A stretch of 64,000 bases of DNA from Sclerodactyla briareus (GCA_026419785.1 JAODTK010004999.1:806001-870000), one strand, 5' to 3'; numbered from the stretch's first letter, positions 23,590 to 35,528 are shown. Notes: generated by a model from the sequence alone, not told the origin. Program-made: numbers and translations.

Positions 23590-23830
23590 GGGGGCTTGTG
23601 GATCCGTGTTTCGCTATGTTCCGACTAAAAAACGGGCCATTTTTTGAAAACCAAAGATGGCCGCCTTGGAGTTTCCGTGATGTTATCGTTACCATTGGAT
23701 CGGTTGGTGCTAATAACATAATTTGGCTACTAACATCAATTTCTCCGGGTGATATACTGAGAAGGTTATGATTATTTTCCCGGGAAATGGCGGGCATTTT
23801 GAAATTCCAAAATGCCGCCATAACCATCTC
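23590..23830. repeat. AAAATGGCCGCC palindrome repeat, copy 2 (inverted relative to 16465-16790)
   Basis: AAAGATGGCCGCC (about 23646) and the inverted pair ATGGCGGGCATTTTGAA / CAAAATGCCGCCAT (about 23787-23821) bracket a segment containing GTTGGTGCTAATAACATAATTTGG. Reverse-complemented, that segment resembles GATATTAGTGACTAACATAA in copy 1. This is a dispersed repeat in the opposite orientation, with weaker palindromes than copy 1. Confidence 0.5.
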
Positions 23831-24077
23831 GAAAAAAATTGGAACCCTCCATTTTTGCTTCAGCGTTGTCCGAATAATTATACAATGCCCAAAAAATCAA
23901 TTTAGCAAGGCATCTCAGATCCGCCCCTTTTTTCGACACAAGACCCCCACTACAAATTGAAAACTGGGTAAAATTAATTTTCAATTTGTATAACTGGGTA
24001 AAATGAAGTTCAGAACACGTAAAATAACACAAACCACATTCACTTGCTGCCCTCAAAACGGAAAAACGGAAACTGCG

Positions 24078-24140
24078 TACACACAGAATCGCACCAGGGC
24101 CGCGAGATTCCGAACGTTAGCCGTTAACCACCACAGCACC
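24078..24140 (-). repeat. tRNA-like SINE head (possible), minus strand
   Basis: On the minus strand TGGTGGTTAACGG (24133-24121) resembles an A box and GGTGCGATTC (24095-24086) a B box with one mismatch to GGTTCGATTC. The spacing is a little shorter than in a tRNA. The acceptor stem does not pair. It is probably a degenerate tRNA-derived SINE, though chance is possible. Confidence 0.3.
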
Positions 24141-24159
24141 AGCATGCGGTCCCACGTGA

Positions 24160-25194
24160 TGTACTGAAATTGTGAATATATGTAATGTATCGAACATCTC
24201 GTCGAATGTATCGAAATGTATAGATGTGCGAAGGATGTGATTTTGTTCTCCTAAAAGCTGTGAGTGTAATTATTTTCGGAGAAAATGTTGAAAAGTGGGA
24301 TTGTAGCATTCTCAGGACCTTGGCATTTCACGGACATCAGTGAAAAGAATTAATGCGAATCCCGTTCGGGATGGCTGTTCGTGTTTGTTTACCCTAGGCT
24401 TTTAAATTGCCGTGAGACTGCAGGCAAAGGCACGTAAAATTCTATATTTTATAAAAGAATAGCCTATTTGAACACAGTTCATTAAACTGAAATTGAGCAG
24501 AATATCATGATTACGTCCCTGTATCGATTCTTACACAGTCAAAAACTTAGCTAACACCATTCTTATGAAAGCACTGTTCGCACCTGGCCCTGGGCAATGG
24601 CTATGGATGGTGTGGAAGCGAGCTCCTCTCTGCAATGTGCTCCTCATTGCCTCTAAGTCGCATCAGCTCTCCTCGTATTTTCTGACTGATACCGCTATTG
24701 GGGGGTGATTTTATGGGACCACCTCGAATTTTAATTGCGCGAAACATCATAAATGATCAAGTCATTTCGATTCGTTGCAAATGGAACTGCTCATCCTAAA
24801 ATAAAGTACATTTTATCAGTGCGTACTTCGTAAGAAGCAACAGACGACAAAACTGTTGAAGCGAGTTGTTCTATTCAAAGTCTTTCCTCTCCGACAGGAC
24901 AATGTCAAATCTCGATGAAGCTGTTCGGAGCGGTCCGTCACTCCAATTCGACGGAACCTGATCAGAATTAAAAAATTACCAAACGACAAGGAGCATGTGT
25001 GTCATCGATGGCTATATGACTTTGTGCACACGTCACCAGAGAACGTTCATATTATAACATCACATTCCATTGACTAATTTTTTGTAGCGACTGTGTCAAG
25101 ACCACAGAAATGTAACCATCGCACCAAAATGACTACAAATAAAGCGATTGCATCGATCGTAAAAACCTCTTCAACTTAAGGCAAAGGATGAGGA
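24160..25194. other. No recognisable gene
   Basis: A+T-rich text with frequent stops in all frames. No repeat shared with the rest of the window and no RNA or transposon end was recognised. Confidence 0.3.
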
Positions 25195-25435
25195 GTCATC
25201 CCAACGGCAGAACTTGGAGCAGATGCTGACAATCTTGGTGGTGGAAATATAAAAATGAAGGCTGGTCAAGTGGGGTTGCCAGTGGCCATCTTTTGTTTTC
25301 TGCCAGATTAAGGAGCTAGGAAATCTGACCTAGGATATGGTGTACAGGGATGACTACTGCAGTGAATACAAACTGTGTATGAGTTGGCATTGACAGCAAT
25401 ACTAACAATTATTGAAATTATGAAAAATAGATGGT
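25195..25435 (+). repeat. Direct repeat pair, copy 1
   Basis: This region and 27088-27312 share long ordered blocks: AGAACTTGGA(G/A)CAGATGCT, GTCAAGTGGGG, GCCAGATTA, TGGTGTACAGG, CAGTGAATACA and AACTGTGTATGAGTTGGC. They are about 1.9 kb apart in the same orientation. Each contains an imperfect foldback with TGGYGGAAAT on the left and TTTTCYGCCAG on the right. It may be a local duplication or two copies of a short mobile foldback. No target duplication was recognised. Confidence 0.6.
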
Positions 25436-27087
25436 GTACACGTATAGGCAATTGCCAGGATAAATTGCATGACTAATTGTGCTTTAAAGCATTTCAAAAT
25501 ATCGGATGTGAAGCTACGAAGCAAGGATCAACGCTTTACCTATTTTTTTTCCTTTATAACAAGGCCTATATGGTAATTCAACTTCTATGTGGCAGGGGTG
25601 TAGCTATAGGGGAGACCTCCCCACTTTAAAATGGTGAAAGTCGAAAGGTTGTTTTCAGCGGTTAATGGTGTCCCAGTCAGCTGCGAAAAGTGGTCTTGAG
25701 ACTCGAAGAGTCCACATCCCATGAAATGTCCTGCATATGCCCCTAATAGCAAAGGGCGATGATACTAAGCAGCGATAGTCGATCTCTGTATAAATAACTC
25801 AGCCAGGATAGGAATGATCATACGAGTAATACATTACAGTTAAACCAGTTCAAGCACGCATGGAATTATTAGAGGGGGCTATGTAACAATAAAACCCATG
25901 ACAGCTGGCTGTGGAAGGTTGTTGACATTCAGGGAGTTCACTTAGTTTACTGATCGGAGAACATTCACGCCGCTGTCCTGCTGAGGAGCTGACGAGTTTC
26001 TCGTATGAGTGATATCCAAGTGCGTTAACGACTCGCCAGACTTTGGACCATGCAAACATTGGGAAAACTAGTGTAAGGTGTCAGAGAGGCAGGCCTACAC
26101 AAGGTGAGAAAAATTGAGCAACTAATGCTCTCTGAAACTCACTTAAGAGTGTTACTGTAGAATTCCTTGGTGCCTCCAAACGGAATAAAATCAACCTAAC
26201 CACATAAAAAAGTGCTGTTTTAATTTTCATCTTGACTCTAATCAAAAAATAATCCTGCGTTCACGAGGGATGGCACCTAGCCCGGTTGTAAATTGCCCTC
26301 TCTCCAGTTAATATCCTCCATGGATGGCACAAGGTCATCAGAATCAGACCAATATGCAACGCAATTAAACTCAATTTCCCCCATGTCACTGGAGGTGCAC
26401 CTGGTTGTGGGATCATGGTCAATAATGCTTTTTAGCTCATCAATCTTTATATCCAAATTATTTAAACCTACACGTAATCTGATGACATTGATCCTATGAT
26501 GACATTATACGGGACAACCCATATGTGACTCATATAGTGACAAGCACAGTACCAAGTGCAGATCATGCAAATGCAGTCATTTGGCTTTCAATGTATACGC
26601 TTCAGAAGTGAAATAAAATTCTATGTTTGCTGAGCCTCGGTTATTTATACACAGTATAGAACATATTTTTTTTGCGTTGTCGCGCGGTTTAGCGTCACGC
26701 CGAGGAAGAGGGGGGGGACTAACCCGAACTGTAACGGAGGCCCCTCCAAACTAACCGCTAGGGGAAAACGACCCGTCGGGAGGGGATAACATCGCCGAGG
26801 GGCGGACACTAAACCCAAGTGCAAGAGGAAACGAGACCTAGTAGAGGCCCCAGCAACCACAAGTGTAAAGGCAAAGGGCTAGCCCTATACGCACAAAATC
26901 AACAAAGGCTAAGCTCCTAGCCCATGAAAACAACCAAACACGGCCACGGGGCCTTTCTGAGAATAAACTTTACGCAATTACTTCTTTCTTTGAGGGAAAG
27001 AAACCATCATAGGTCGACCTACAAAGCACTCCCTCTTCTTCTCTCAACTGTCAGGGGAAAAGGATGGGAAGGAGGGATTCTAAAGGC
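25436..27087. other. No gene; hAT-like CAGGGGTGTAGC end and a GC-richer patch
   Basis: CAGGGGTGTAGCTATAGGGG at 25593 looks like a hAT terminus and is followed by a GGGGAGACCTCCCC hairpin, but no partner end or target duplication was found. Sequence at about 26680-26900 is locally GC-rich with a G run near 26710. No coding region was recognised. Confidence 0.3.
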
Positions 27088-27312
27088 GAATCCCGATGCC
27101 AGAACTTGGAACAGATGCTTTCATCTTGTTGGCGGAAATCTCACGAAGGGTAGGTCAAGTGGGGGTGCCATTGGCATCTTCGTTTTTCCGCCAGATTAGG
27201 ACTAGGAAATATGACTTATGCATTTGGTGTACAGGTAATGACGATGCAGTGAATACATCTAACTGTGTATGAGTTGGCTTTGACAGCAATACTAACAAGT
27301 ATTAAAGCAAGT
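27088..27312 (+). repeat. Direct repeat pair, copy 2
   Basis: This is the second copy of the repeat at 25195-25435. Its foldback arms are better preserved here: TGGCGGAAA at about 27131 pairs with TTTTCCGCCA at about 27184. A near-palindromic TGCCATTGGCA lies between the arms. The copies differ by scattered substitutions and small indels. It is non-coding. Confidence 0.6.
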
Positions 27313-28222
27313 AAAAACCATTCTGGTTTGATAGACAGAAGACTCAAATTCTCACAGAGAAAACCCCTGTGGACCTTTACCCAGCATGCCGTGTGTTGTT
27401 ACCCTGCTTCAATAGACCTTGTGAGAGAGCACATGGAGACAAGAGCAGATCTCTTATGATAAGGATAGCTTCCAGAACTCACTTTCACTGGAAAACCTGA
27501 AGGATCCCTGTGATATTCGGATCTACCACCCCATTCAGCAGCCAACCCCTCAGCATAACATGAAGGGACGATATGTGACCTGGGAGAACACATTTCTGAT
27601 ACGGGCCTGGCCGGCCTCCTTTTTGTTCCCTGCTCCAATCTCTATGCAAATTAAGTAAAGGGCCAAGTGCCTACATGTAGCAAGGAAGCAACAGGTACAA
27701 TTTTTCGAGGCCTTCGGTATTACGCGAGCAGGATTGTTTCTTAGCCATGCCACTCAGTGAGAGGCCCCTAACAAGCTAAAAACACTTGGTAGAAAAAGTA
27801 TTAGCCCAATAGAGACACATATTGCAAATCACTTGGCTGTCAATCAAGTGGACATTACTGATGAATTGGATCCTACAAGTGGGTTCAATGCACTACTAGT
27901 CTTTGCCTTCATTTTATTTTATGATCAGTGATTGTTTTGTCTTGCATTAATGCCTTCAGTATGTTTTCAACCAACCTGATCATCGAGGTCCAAAGGAGAG
28001 CAAATTGCACAGTTAGCAAGATATTAAAACAAATCTAAAAGCAGAGGTATATAGATTTTAGTTTGCCAGCCCTTTTATTAAAGTGAGCCGCCTATAAATG
28101 GCACTAGTCAGTGTACGAATTTCAAATTCATTGTAAGGACTGATTGTTGACTAGCTGCGTTAGTTGCAAACCGAGTTGCTCAAGTTGCTGATGTGCACCG
28201 GTGTGCACCGCGAGACATGGAG
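27313..28222. other. No recognisable gene
   Basis: No domain, RNA or repeat shared with other parts of the window was recognised. The open frames are short. Confidence 0.3.
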
Positions 28223-28425
28223 CAGGGATGTGCCCAGAAATTGAAGTACCGGGTGGTGGAACCACCTGCGTCACAAACAGCAGGTGGGGAACTCAATGTA
28301 CGACAGCCATTGTATGTAATTTAATAAGAAAAAAGGAGAAGTGCGGGTTAAATTTGGCTAATTGTCATGAGTGCGGGTAAAATGCCCGGTGCCGGGCGTC
28401 GTACCACCGGGTGGGCACATCCCTG
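28223..28425. mobile_element. 203-bp MITE with CAGGGATGTGCCCA inverted termini
   Basis: CAGGGATGTGCCCA at 28223-28236 is perfectly mirrored by TGGGCACATCCCTG at 28412-28425. Inside are further inverted segments (GGTGGTGGAACCACC near 28252, and GCCCGGTGCCGGGC near the right end). The length, the CAGGG end and the absence of coding potential fit a small hAT-derived MITE. The flanks ACATGGAG and ATGAAGCA do not form a perfect 8-bp duplication, so an older insertion is likely. Confidence 0.7.
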
Positions 28426-29285
28426 ATGAAGCAACTGCTTGCACCTGAAAATGTCTCGCAAATAGACGCAGTCAGTTCGCCGATGTAATGCCAAACAATG
28501 CTGCTATTTACTGCACTAATCGCTGAACGTGCTTCAGACGTTCTGCAAAACAACTAGCAAACTATACAGCAGGATAGCACAGACCCATACCGGACGGCGC
28601 CGTGGGGTGTCATTCTGCTCTGTTCTTTCTCCATGATCGCAGGGCACACATGCGAATACTGCAACCCATTGAATAACAACGCAGCAGCTTGCACCAAATG
28701 AGTCTGTTGCTACAGGTTGTCGTCGACACCAGTCAGCAGTGTCTGATTACAATTAGTGCAAACAATTAGTCTCAACATGTTACAGCAAACTAGTAGCCGG
28801 GGGTGGCAGATCATCCGGGTCACGCTCGTGCTGTCCCTCCATTTAATACTAGACGCAGAAAGTTGCATAGTATATTTGCAATTTATGAGTTGCGTCCAGT
28901 TGCGAACACAGTTTTTGTAGTGTTGTAACCGAGGAATTAATCAGTGATTTCCATGCCTAAAATCTAATCAGATCTGTATTCACCTAACCCGATACTACAA
29001 GTAATCAGAATCCAGTCCTACCATTTCGGTGATCGATACATACACACAACAACACACAAACAAAGTAACCCCAAGTCTCTGTCCACCTTTTTTCAGGAGA
29101 AAAGGGAAAACTGTTAACCTAAATTTTACTGCCGCCAGTAAAAATTGTATCCTTACATCACAATATTTATTGATATTTGCAATGAATATTGACAACTTTG
29201 CGCAATTGAACAAAGCTAAATCTAGCACTAAAAATGTACACTGTAATAGTATTTTCTACCCAAAACTGAAAGGGTGTATGAATCT
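28426..29285. other. No recognisable gene
   Basis: Nothing was recognised except a CTAATCAG block near 28968 that recurs at 34983, 35590 and 35760. That suggests small pieces of the 34.7-35.9 kb repeat family. Confidence 0.3.
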
Positions 29286-29480
29286 GTGGATTGGGTGGCC
29301 AATCCAGACTTGTGAAAAAGAACATAATATTGGGGATGGTGCAGGGTTGCCAATTAGGCTAAGTATGAGCTTGTGAAGTAGATTAGGGATACTTACCTTA
29401 TAGACCATGCCACAACCCCAAAATGCTACCGGGTGTCTGGCATTTTCACATAGAACCAGCACGGCAACCCCATTGCCCAT
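29286..29480. repeat. Inverted pair related to the end of the GC-rich element
   Basis: GGGTGGCCAATCCAGACTTG at 29294 and the stretch to about 29385 (GGTGCAGGGTTGCCAATTAGG) resemble the terminal ~100 bp of the elements at 35050-35528 and 56035-61062. On the opposite strand, 29480-29400 begins GGGGTTGCCGTGCTGG and continues TGTGAAAATGCCAGA, a version of the same block, so the two arms form an imperfect inverted repeat. CAGGGTTGCCA is also a common hAT-type terminus, which leaves two readings open. Confidence 0.4.
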
Positions 29481-30064
29481 TTTATTCTGCAAGACTATTG
29501 TCTGTTAATCGAGTGTTCGGGTAGTAGGGTATTGTGAAAAGAGATTCTCTTCTACCAAAGTGATGTTGCAAAACCTTTTTTCACGTTCATACTACACCAC
29601 AGCACACATACCATGGGAAACCCACCGGCCTTCACATAGCAGCAGCACTGATTCAGTTATTTCACACAATGCACATTTATACAACCAGCATTTTTTAGAG
29701 TAAAGGATGTCACCAACAGATTTTACTATCACTCGTCCTATGCCAGTAGTAATCAGTACAACCAGGGTATCTGACCTATGCTTCACAAGGAAACAGTCGC
29801 ATCACCCGTCATCAGTTGAAGTTCCATTCAGCCTTCATTGCTTGTCCTCCCAGCCATGGAAGCTACTCAAACTGTAGTATAATATCGTATTGACTGATAT
29901 GAAAACTACGTTGCGCAGTTGGAAACCAATAGTTATTAGGTCAAAATTTTGTAATTTTTTGAAAACAATTTCGTGGAACACTAGAGTAGGTCAAAATTTG
30001 TATTTGTTGTGGACAATTGTATCAGGTCAAAACCAAAATTTTGGAATTTCGTAGAGAAGTCCCT
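29481..30064. other. No recognisable gene
   Basis: Contains three loosely spaced AGGTCAAAATTTT-like blocks at about 29938-30035. No gene was recognised. Confidence 0.3.
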
Positions 30065-30300
30065 GTGGCGGAAACAAACATTTGTTACCAGCCGAATGCT
30101 TTCTTAAATTTTATAACTTACGACTTTATCTTTCAATAAGAGATCATGTGGGTGCTGTGATTTTGACTGATTTTGAAGTTCGTTTGAGATGAGGTATTGA
30201 ACGTTGGCATACATTTTCAATATCATTGATGGCTTATTTCCTTGAATAATCCAAGCTGAAAGGAACTTTAATATTGGATTACAGGTATGATTCTGAGACA
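30065..30300 (+). repeat. Dispersed repeat, copy 1 (pair with 45670-45935)
   Basis: Shared ordered blocks with 45670-45935 are CCTGTGGCG, GAG(G)TATTGAACG(T/C)TGG, CATTTTCAATATC and AAGCTGAAAGGAACTT. The copies are about 15.6 kb apart in the same orientation and diverged. The origin is unknown and no coding potential was seen. Confidence 0.4.
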
Positions 30301-31299
30301 TGGTGTTAACATGGGATGGGTAATTACATATAGATCACAATCAACAATTTGAGGTCACTGGTGAATCAGCACGTGAGATGAGGTGGGTGAATGATCTCAT
30401 AGAAAAGGCATGGAAAACTGCCCCTTCCCTCTGTTCAGGTGTGATTACGAGTGCGTGGTTACAATGAAGCAGTTGCGAGCAGAAAGCCGAAGGACCGAGG
30501 GGTATGCTTGTATTCCATTGAATCCCCACAAATGTCAATGAAATCCAAGTTCTGTTTCAGTCCATAACTGCCCTTCAGCTTAGTAAGCCAGGGATTCTGG
30601 CTGAAGTTGTGCCTTGTACAGGAGAAGGATTCACTATGTGGTCAGAAATCCACTGTACTGTATTGTAAGTTCAGGCGTGACAGTTCAGGCTAGGCCCAAT
30701 AGTGAGGCAACCTGAGTATGCGGTGTCACGGTTACCTCGTTAGGACTTTGGGACCGCTTTTCTTCCTCTGTTATATTCTCTGCCTTTGTTATTCTTGAAG
30801 CGCTTAGGAAAGTTCCGCTAATGAACGCACTAATAATCTATTTTTTTTTTTTTTCATAGTACTAATGAATATTCTTGTTACAAAATGTCATGTTCTCACT
30901 GTCATACTTAAAACAAAACCCTATGAATTCTATTATAATCTCTCAAGCCATCCACGTGCCGTTCATGTCTCACCCCTATCTTAGAGTCATTCTGGATTCC
31001 AAGTTGGCTTGAACCCCCCCTCCCCTCCTCCACATAAACTCGATAGTTGCAAACCACAAAGTCATTCAACTTCCTTTGTAGGAATTTTTACCATTGCCAT
31101 TCACCCCCACCCCACATGGGCCTATAGCATTTATGTTTGTCCCCACCTTGAATAAGCATCCTTACATCATACAAACAGGAACTTGAAATAGTCCAAAGAA
31201 GAGTTGGTAGATTCTTCATATTATATAGAGAAGATGAAGGTTATTTTATTGGTGTGGTAAACAAACATCATACAACGCCACGATAGCCTCGTAAACAGT
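30301..31299. other. No recognisable gene
   Basis: A T run lies near 30841-30855. No domain, RNA or transposon end was recognised. Confidence 0.3.
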
Positions 31300-31520
31300 A
31301 TCTTGGATCACACCGCTTCACATGGCTTTTGATGACGGGCTGATGACGCGAGATGGATCTTGATCATGGAAGCGCATCTTGATGACGCCCCTGTTCACAT
31401 GCACTTTTTGATGATGGGTAGATCCACCTTGCGTAAACTGATGACGCGTGCGTTATCACATGTAAACAGAGGATCATGTGCATGACCTTGATGATGTGAT
31501 CATCGACACGGGGATATGTA
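31300..31520. repeat. Cluster of TGATGACG motifs
   Basis: TGATGACG occurs near 31329, 31341, 31379 and 31438, with related TTGATGATG copies near 31408 and 31489. A perfect GATGAT-GTG-ATCATC palindrome lies near 31490. The core TGACGC resembles a CREB/ATF half-site. The segment around 31370-31410 is loosely repeated at 31697-31735 (CTGTTCACATG(C/G)AC followed by a T-rich stretch). It could be a decayed minisatellite or a regulatory cluster; the sequence alone cannot decide. Confidence 0.35.
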
Positions 31521-34414
31521 GGACGGAACATGGTCAACTTCAACTGCGACACTCACGAATCTGTCTACACTGACTACAGGTACCTAAACGCACTGATCGC
31601 GATAACCAATATTACATGTACTGTGAAGCAGGTTTTCAGACCATGCCATACATTCACAAGCAGTCCTGATATTGAGTTCATAATGCAGTTATTGATTCGC
31701 ACATCTTGGGGATGTGTCTGTTCACATGGACATTTTGAAGAAGAGTTGGTCATCTGATAGATTTCATGGTGCATGGGTTATTCCGTGTAGACAGAGACTT
31801 TGTCAAAGAGGACAGAGTCGTCTTGGGACAGGGGATCTCAATAACAAGTGGGAGAAGTGGGGGTTTCTGCTCCCCACTGGCAGAAAATGAAATTCAGCAG
31901 TAAATGGGGATCTTTTCATATGGGTACCAGTGGTGAATTCAACACATTCTTCCCATTGAAGAGGCACTGTCCTATATAGTAACTAATTGTTCAATTTTCA
32001 ATATGTCATGTGTCGCATACTTCCAAATACCAACCCAGCCATAAAGAATTTGAATCTATTTGCCAATATTGCTATTTTTTCAGAGTTGGTATTAGCATTT
32101 ATTTTAATTGAAACAGCTTACTATCAGTGAACACGTTGAACCTGCCATAGGGAACTGATTATTGGACCATCGTCTACCAAAGGAGTGAAAGTTGCAAACC
32201 ATTGATTGAAAGAGTAAGTGTCCTATTGCAAAATGCTTGTTGAATGAGCAGGAATGCTTTTAGAGATGCAATAGCAATCTTTATATCATACTGGTACTCT
32301 TCAGTAATGTAAGAAATTGGGTGAACAAGTGTTTGGACTTGAAAGTTGGAGGCACCGATGACATGAGGCAGAACTCCAGGGGCATTATTCATGGGATACT
32401 AATTACCATATGAACAACTAAATCTAAATAGACAGTGCCACTTGTGCAAAGCAAGACAAGCAAATTTGGATCCTGAAATTGGACCAGAGGACCTTTGCAA
32501 GCTGCGGAAACAATGGTCTAATTTCGAAAAAAAATTATCAAATCCATATTTGCTTCAAATATATCAAGGTACCAGCCACCAGTGATGTATACGATAATTT
32601 CCGTAAAGATACCACAACAGGCATCAGAAAATGCTACAGTAATCAGAACAAGGACGCAGGTAAGTCCCTACAAGGAGGGTTCTAGAGGTGACAGACACCT
32701 TTCGGGGAAAGTGCCATCGCAATTGTAATTGCAACAGTTTAAGGACAACTGCAGGCTTGGATACAACAGAGGTCATAATGTGGAGAATGTAAACTGTATT
32801 TCTAGATCCATGCCCCATTTCAATACGATGTTTTTACGTGGAGTTTGGTCGATTATGCAGAGAAATTGGGAAGAATCTCAATCGCGCAATAATGCATGTC
32901 GTCACACTTGGACAACCCGGGAAATTAGGTTATGTATTTCATTGTTTCATTTTGTTGAATAAGTCAACATTTAGCAGAAGTCCTGTTGTCTTTTTCATAC
33001 CAAAGTAACCATCAACATCAACTACCAACCCACTACATCAATTCTCTCCCATAGACTAAATGCTTTTGATGCTTTGAAAATAATGTGTGAATTTCAATAG
33101 AAAACAAAGAATGTTTGCAGGGTTGTGCAATTTTGCCATCATTTATTTTGCATCATTTTGAATTGCATGATGGGATGCTTCCGATCTTGCACAATACACA
33201 TGCACAAACTTCAAAGGAATGTAACTCCAAAAAACGGGATTCGTAATGAACTTCGGGTTTGGACTGACAGATTCAGTTTTCGAACTAATATATTAGCCTC
33301 TTCATTATTCACCTACAGTTGTCCTTTAACTGTGGGCAGGCATATAATACCATTTGATAGTATGGAACAGCTTTCATCACATCTTGAATCATGCGAGTGG
33401 GACCTGAGCTTTATGCCGTCTTTCCATGATCTTAGACCAGTGGAAAACCAGACTTGTCAGTGATTGGAAATCATACCTGAACTCGTTGAATCAACATCAA
33501 TATTCTCTGGTGATGCCATATCAGGGCCAAACTGAGGTTGAAGCCCAAAAAATTCGCTTCTGCATCAGCCTTAGGTTCTGTGCCTGGGTTGCCTGAGATA
33601 GAGGGAAAATAGAGAAATTACACATCCAGTCATGCAGAATCTGGTCAGAGATACCACCATTAGGGCTGAGTAAGGTGGAATAATTAACAGCATTTTCTGG
33701 GCTAATAATTGGGCTATGGCTTCCTATTAAGGTCAACAAGTGTACCTGCTCGTGTAACGGCTCGATTTCCTACGCAATTGACCCTAATGGATATCGTTAG
33801 GCTGAAGCAGAGTCTCTCGAAATTCTATCAGGGTTAGCAAAAAATCTGGGGAATGCAGAAACTGTGAAGAACTGGCATGAGACAAATATGCAATGTCGGC
33901 CTTGAAACGGCAGGGGGTACACTTTGGGTGGCGAGATTGAAACCATGAATGGTTTCAGAGTGGAGTAGATGGCTGCTTATTACCACCCCTTCACACTCCG
34001 CAGTCAATCTAATACCCTAATTAGTAGCAAATATTTACACGATAGTACACAATAGTGGACAGAGTTAATACCTGCAGGACAATCTGTTACGGAGTGGTCA
34101 TTTGGAACCTGAGTGCTCATTGAGTGAAATAATCCAATTGGGCATGATAGCGCTAATAGGGCGATAATACAGCGATATTGCAGGTTAACACGGTATTATG
34201 GCAGGAACTGACTGAACAGTTTCTTCTGGAATGATCAACCGTATAACATTTAGCATAAAACCAACAAATGTGCTTACAGCATAAATTCTAGTGAAAGCAC
34301 ACACAAAATGCAAACAGAAGCACATGGTTAGTGAGAACTTGATTCACAGAACTAGCGCTTGTATAGAATGATACATATGTGTTCAACACACAGGGAGTAC
34401 TAACACAAGGGGAT
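31521..34414. other. No recognisable gene
   Basis: The region was read in six frames without finding a recognised domain. A 112-residue plus frame at 33125-33463 has no family resemblance. GCAATTGTAATTGC near 32715 is a small inverted repeat. Confidence 0.3.
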
Positions 34415-34496
34415 TGCCCCCAGTGTCTCGCCTGATTGCGCGATCAGTGTTTACTTTTATTAGTCACCATGCAAAAAAAAAAAAAAAAAAAAAAAA
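34415..34496 (+). mobile_element. LINE reverse-transcriptase fragment followed by poly(A)
   Basis: The text GATTGCCCCCAGTGTCTCGCC followed by GCGATCAGTG and TTTTATTAGTCACCATGC parallels 55215-55275, where it translates as MPQGSRLGARSVILLLV, the PQGxxLGPxxF block of a non-LTR reverse transcriptase. Here it runs straight into a 24-A run at 34473-34496. It is a very small relic. The poly(A) may be an unrelated insertion point or a retroposition tail. Confidence 0.4.
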
Positions 34497-34669
34497 TACA
34501 AGGTCGCTTTAAGATTTCGGTATTAGCATTTAACAGAACAGCCTACTAATCAGTGACCAATTTCAAATTCCAAAGGACTGATTAGTGACAATGTCTACTA
34601 TAGGAGTAAAAGTTTTGTGGAAATGTGACTGAAATTGCCTAAAGTATGCCAATTTAGGCAATTTACTAA
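34497..34669. other. No recognisable feature
   Basis: This is A+T-rich sequence leading into the tandem repeat. Nothing was recognised. Confidence 0.3.
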
Positions 34670-35048
34670 GTTTCATGAAAATCCAGCAAACTTAAAATTA
34701 CGCACAAATTGTAAAATTAGAACTGTGATGAACCTCCAGTGACCCTGAATCCATTAAACCATACCCACCAGGTTTCATGAAAATCAGCAACTTGAAGATT
34801 TTGCAATACATTATTGCAAATTAGGTCACAATGATGACCTCCATTGACCCAGAATCTTTGTTAAAGAGTTTGGGGACTGAAGGTGGACCATATTCACCAA
34901 GTTTTGTGAAAATCCGACAAACTTTGAATTTGCATAAATTATGCAAATTAGATTACCTAATTACCATATTTTACTCTGAAAATCTAATCAGTTCATCAGT
35001 TCATCTAACTTATATCTCACATCTAATTGCCAAACCAAGTCACCATAG
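34670..35048 (+). repeat. TGACCT-type tandem repeat, ~100-130-bp units
   Basis: Three units start with TTTCATGAAAATC or TTTTGTGAAAATC at about 34671, 34771 and 34899. The first two contain CCTCCA(G/T)TGACCC. The third contains the palindrome TTTGCATAAATTATGCAAA (34929-34947) and an ATGCAAAT octamer. The end of the array, from about 34923 to 35048, recurs at 35527-35650 on the far side of the inserted element. Confidence 0.6.
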
Positions 35049-35049
35049 C

Positions 35050-35528
35050 ACCCAGCAGAGGCAGAGGAGCACCTGGACAACAAGTCCCAGCCTGGCTGAA
35101 CGTAACACAATACGTGGCGAAGCACACGCACGTGGAGTTAGGCAGTAGGGAACGTGTACACGAATACTGTGTTAGGTGCAGCTTAGGCTAAACAAAAGGA
35201 CTTACGCAAATCGGATCGGGAGAGAGAATAAGTTCCTTCAGAAACGGCCATAATCGCAAGAAAAATATTTGGAATAGGTGAAAATCAAACTTGTTAGACA
35301 GGTTGATAAAATGAGAAAACGTAATTGGAGTCGTCAGGACTAAATCTGAAGGGTGGAAATTCTTGACGAATTTCTAAGCCAAGATGCACTCAATTGTAGA
35401 GGAAACGTCTGACAAAAAGAGAAGGGCGATGGGGTGGCCAACCTGGACTTTTGTGTTATTGCCAGATGTTCAATGGCGCGGGGTGGGGTGCAGGGTCCAA
35501 TTGGGGTAAGTGAATATCTGAAATAGAT
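35050..35528 (+). mobile_element. Short copy of the GC-rich unknown element (terminal ~480 bp)
   Basis: The ordered blocks ACACGCACGTGGAGTTAGGCAG, GTTAGGTGCAGCTTAGGCTAAAC, GGAATAGGTGAAAATC, GAAATTCTTGACGAATT, CTAAGCCAAGATGC, GTGTTATTGCCAGATGTTCAATGGCGCGG and CTGAAATAGATT all occur in the same order at 60565-61060, the right end of the large element. Homology begins at about 35055 and stops at 35528. The copy sits between ~120-bp direct repeats. Retention of only this end looks like 5' truncation, suggesting a retroposon with its 3' end on the right. No poly(A) is present. Confidence 0.65.

Noticed and set aside
25593-25720. hAT element beginning CAGGGGTGTAGC
   Set aside because: No inverted partner end and no 8-bp duplication could be found, so it is recorded only as an end-like motif.
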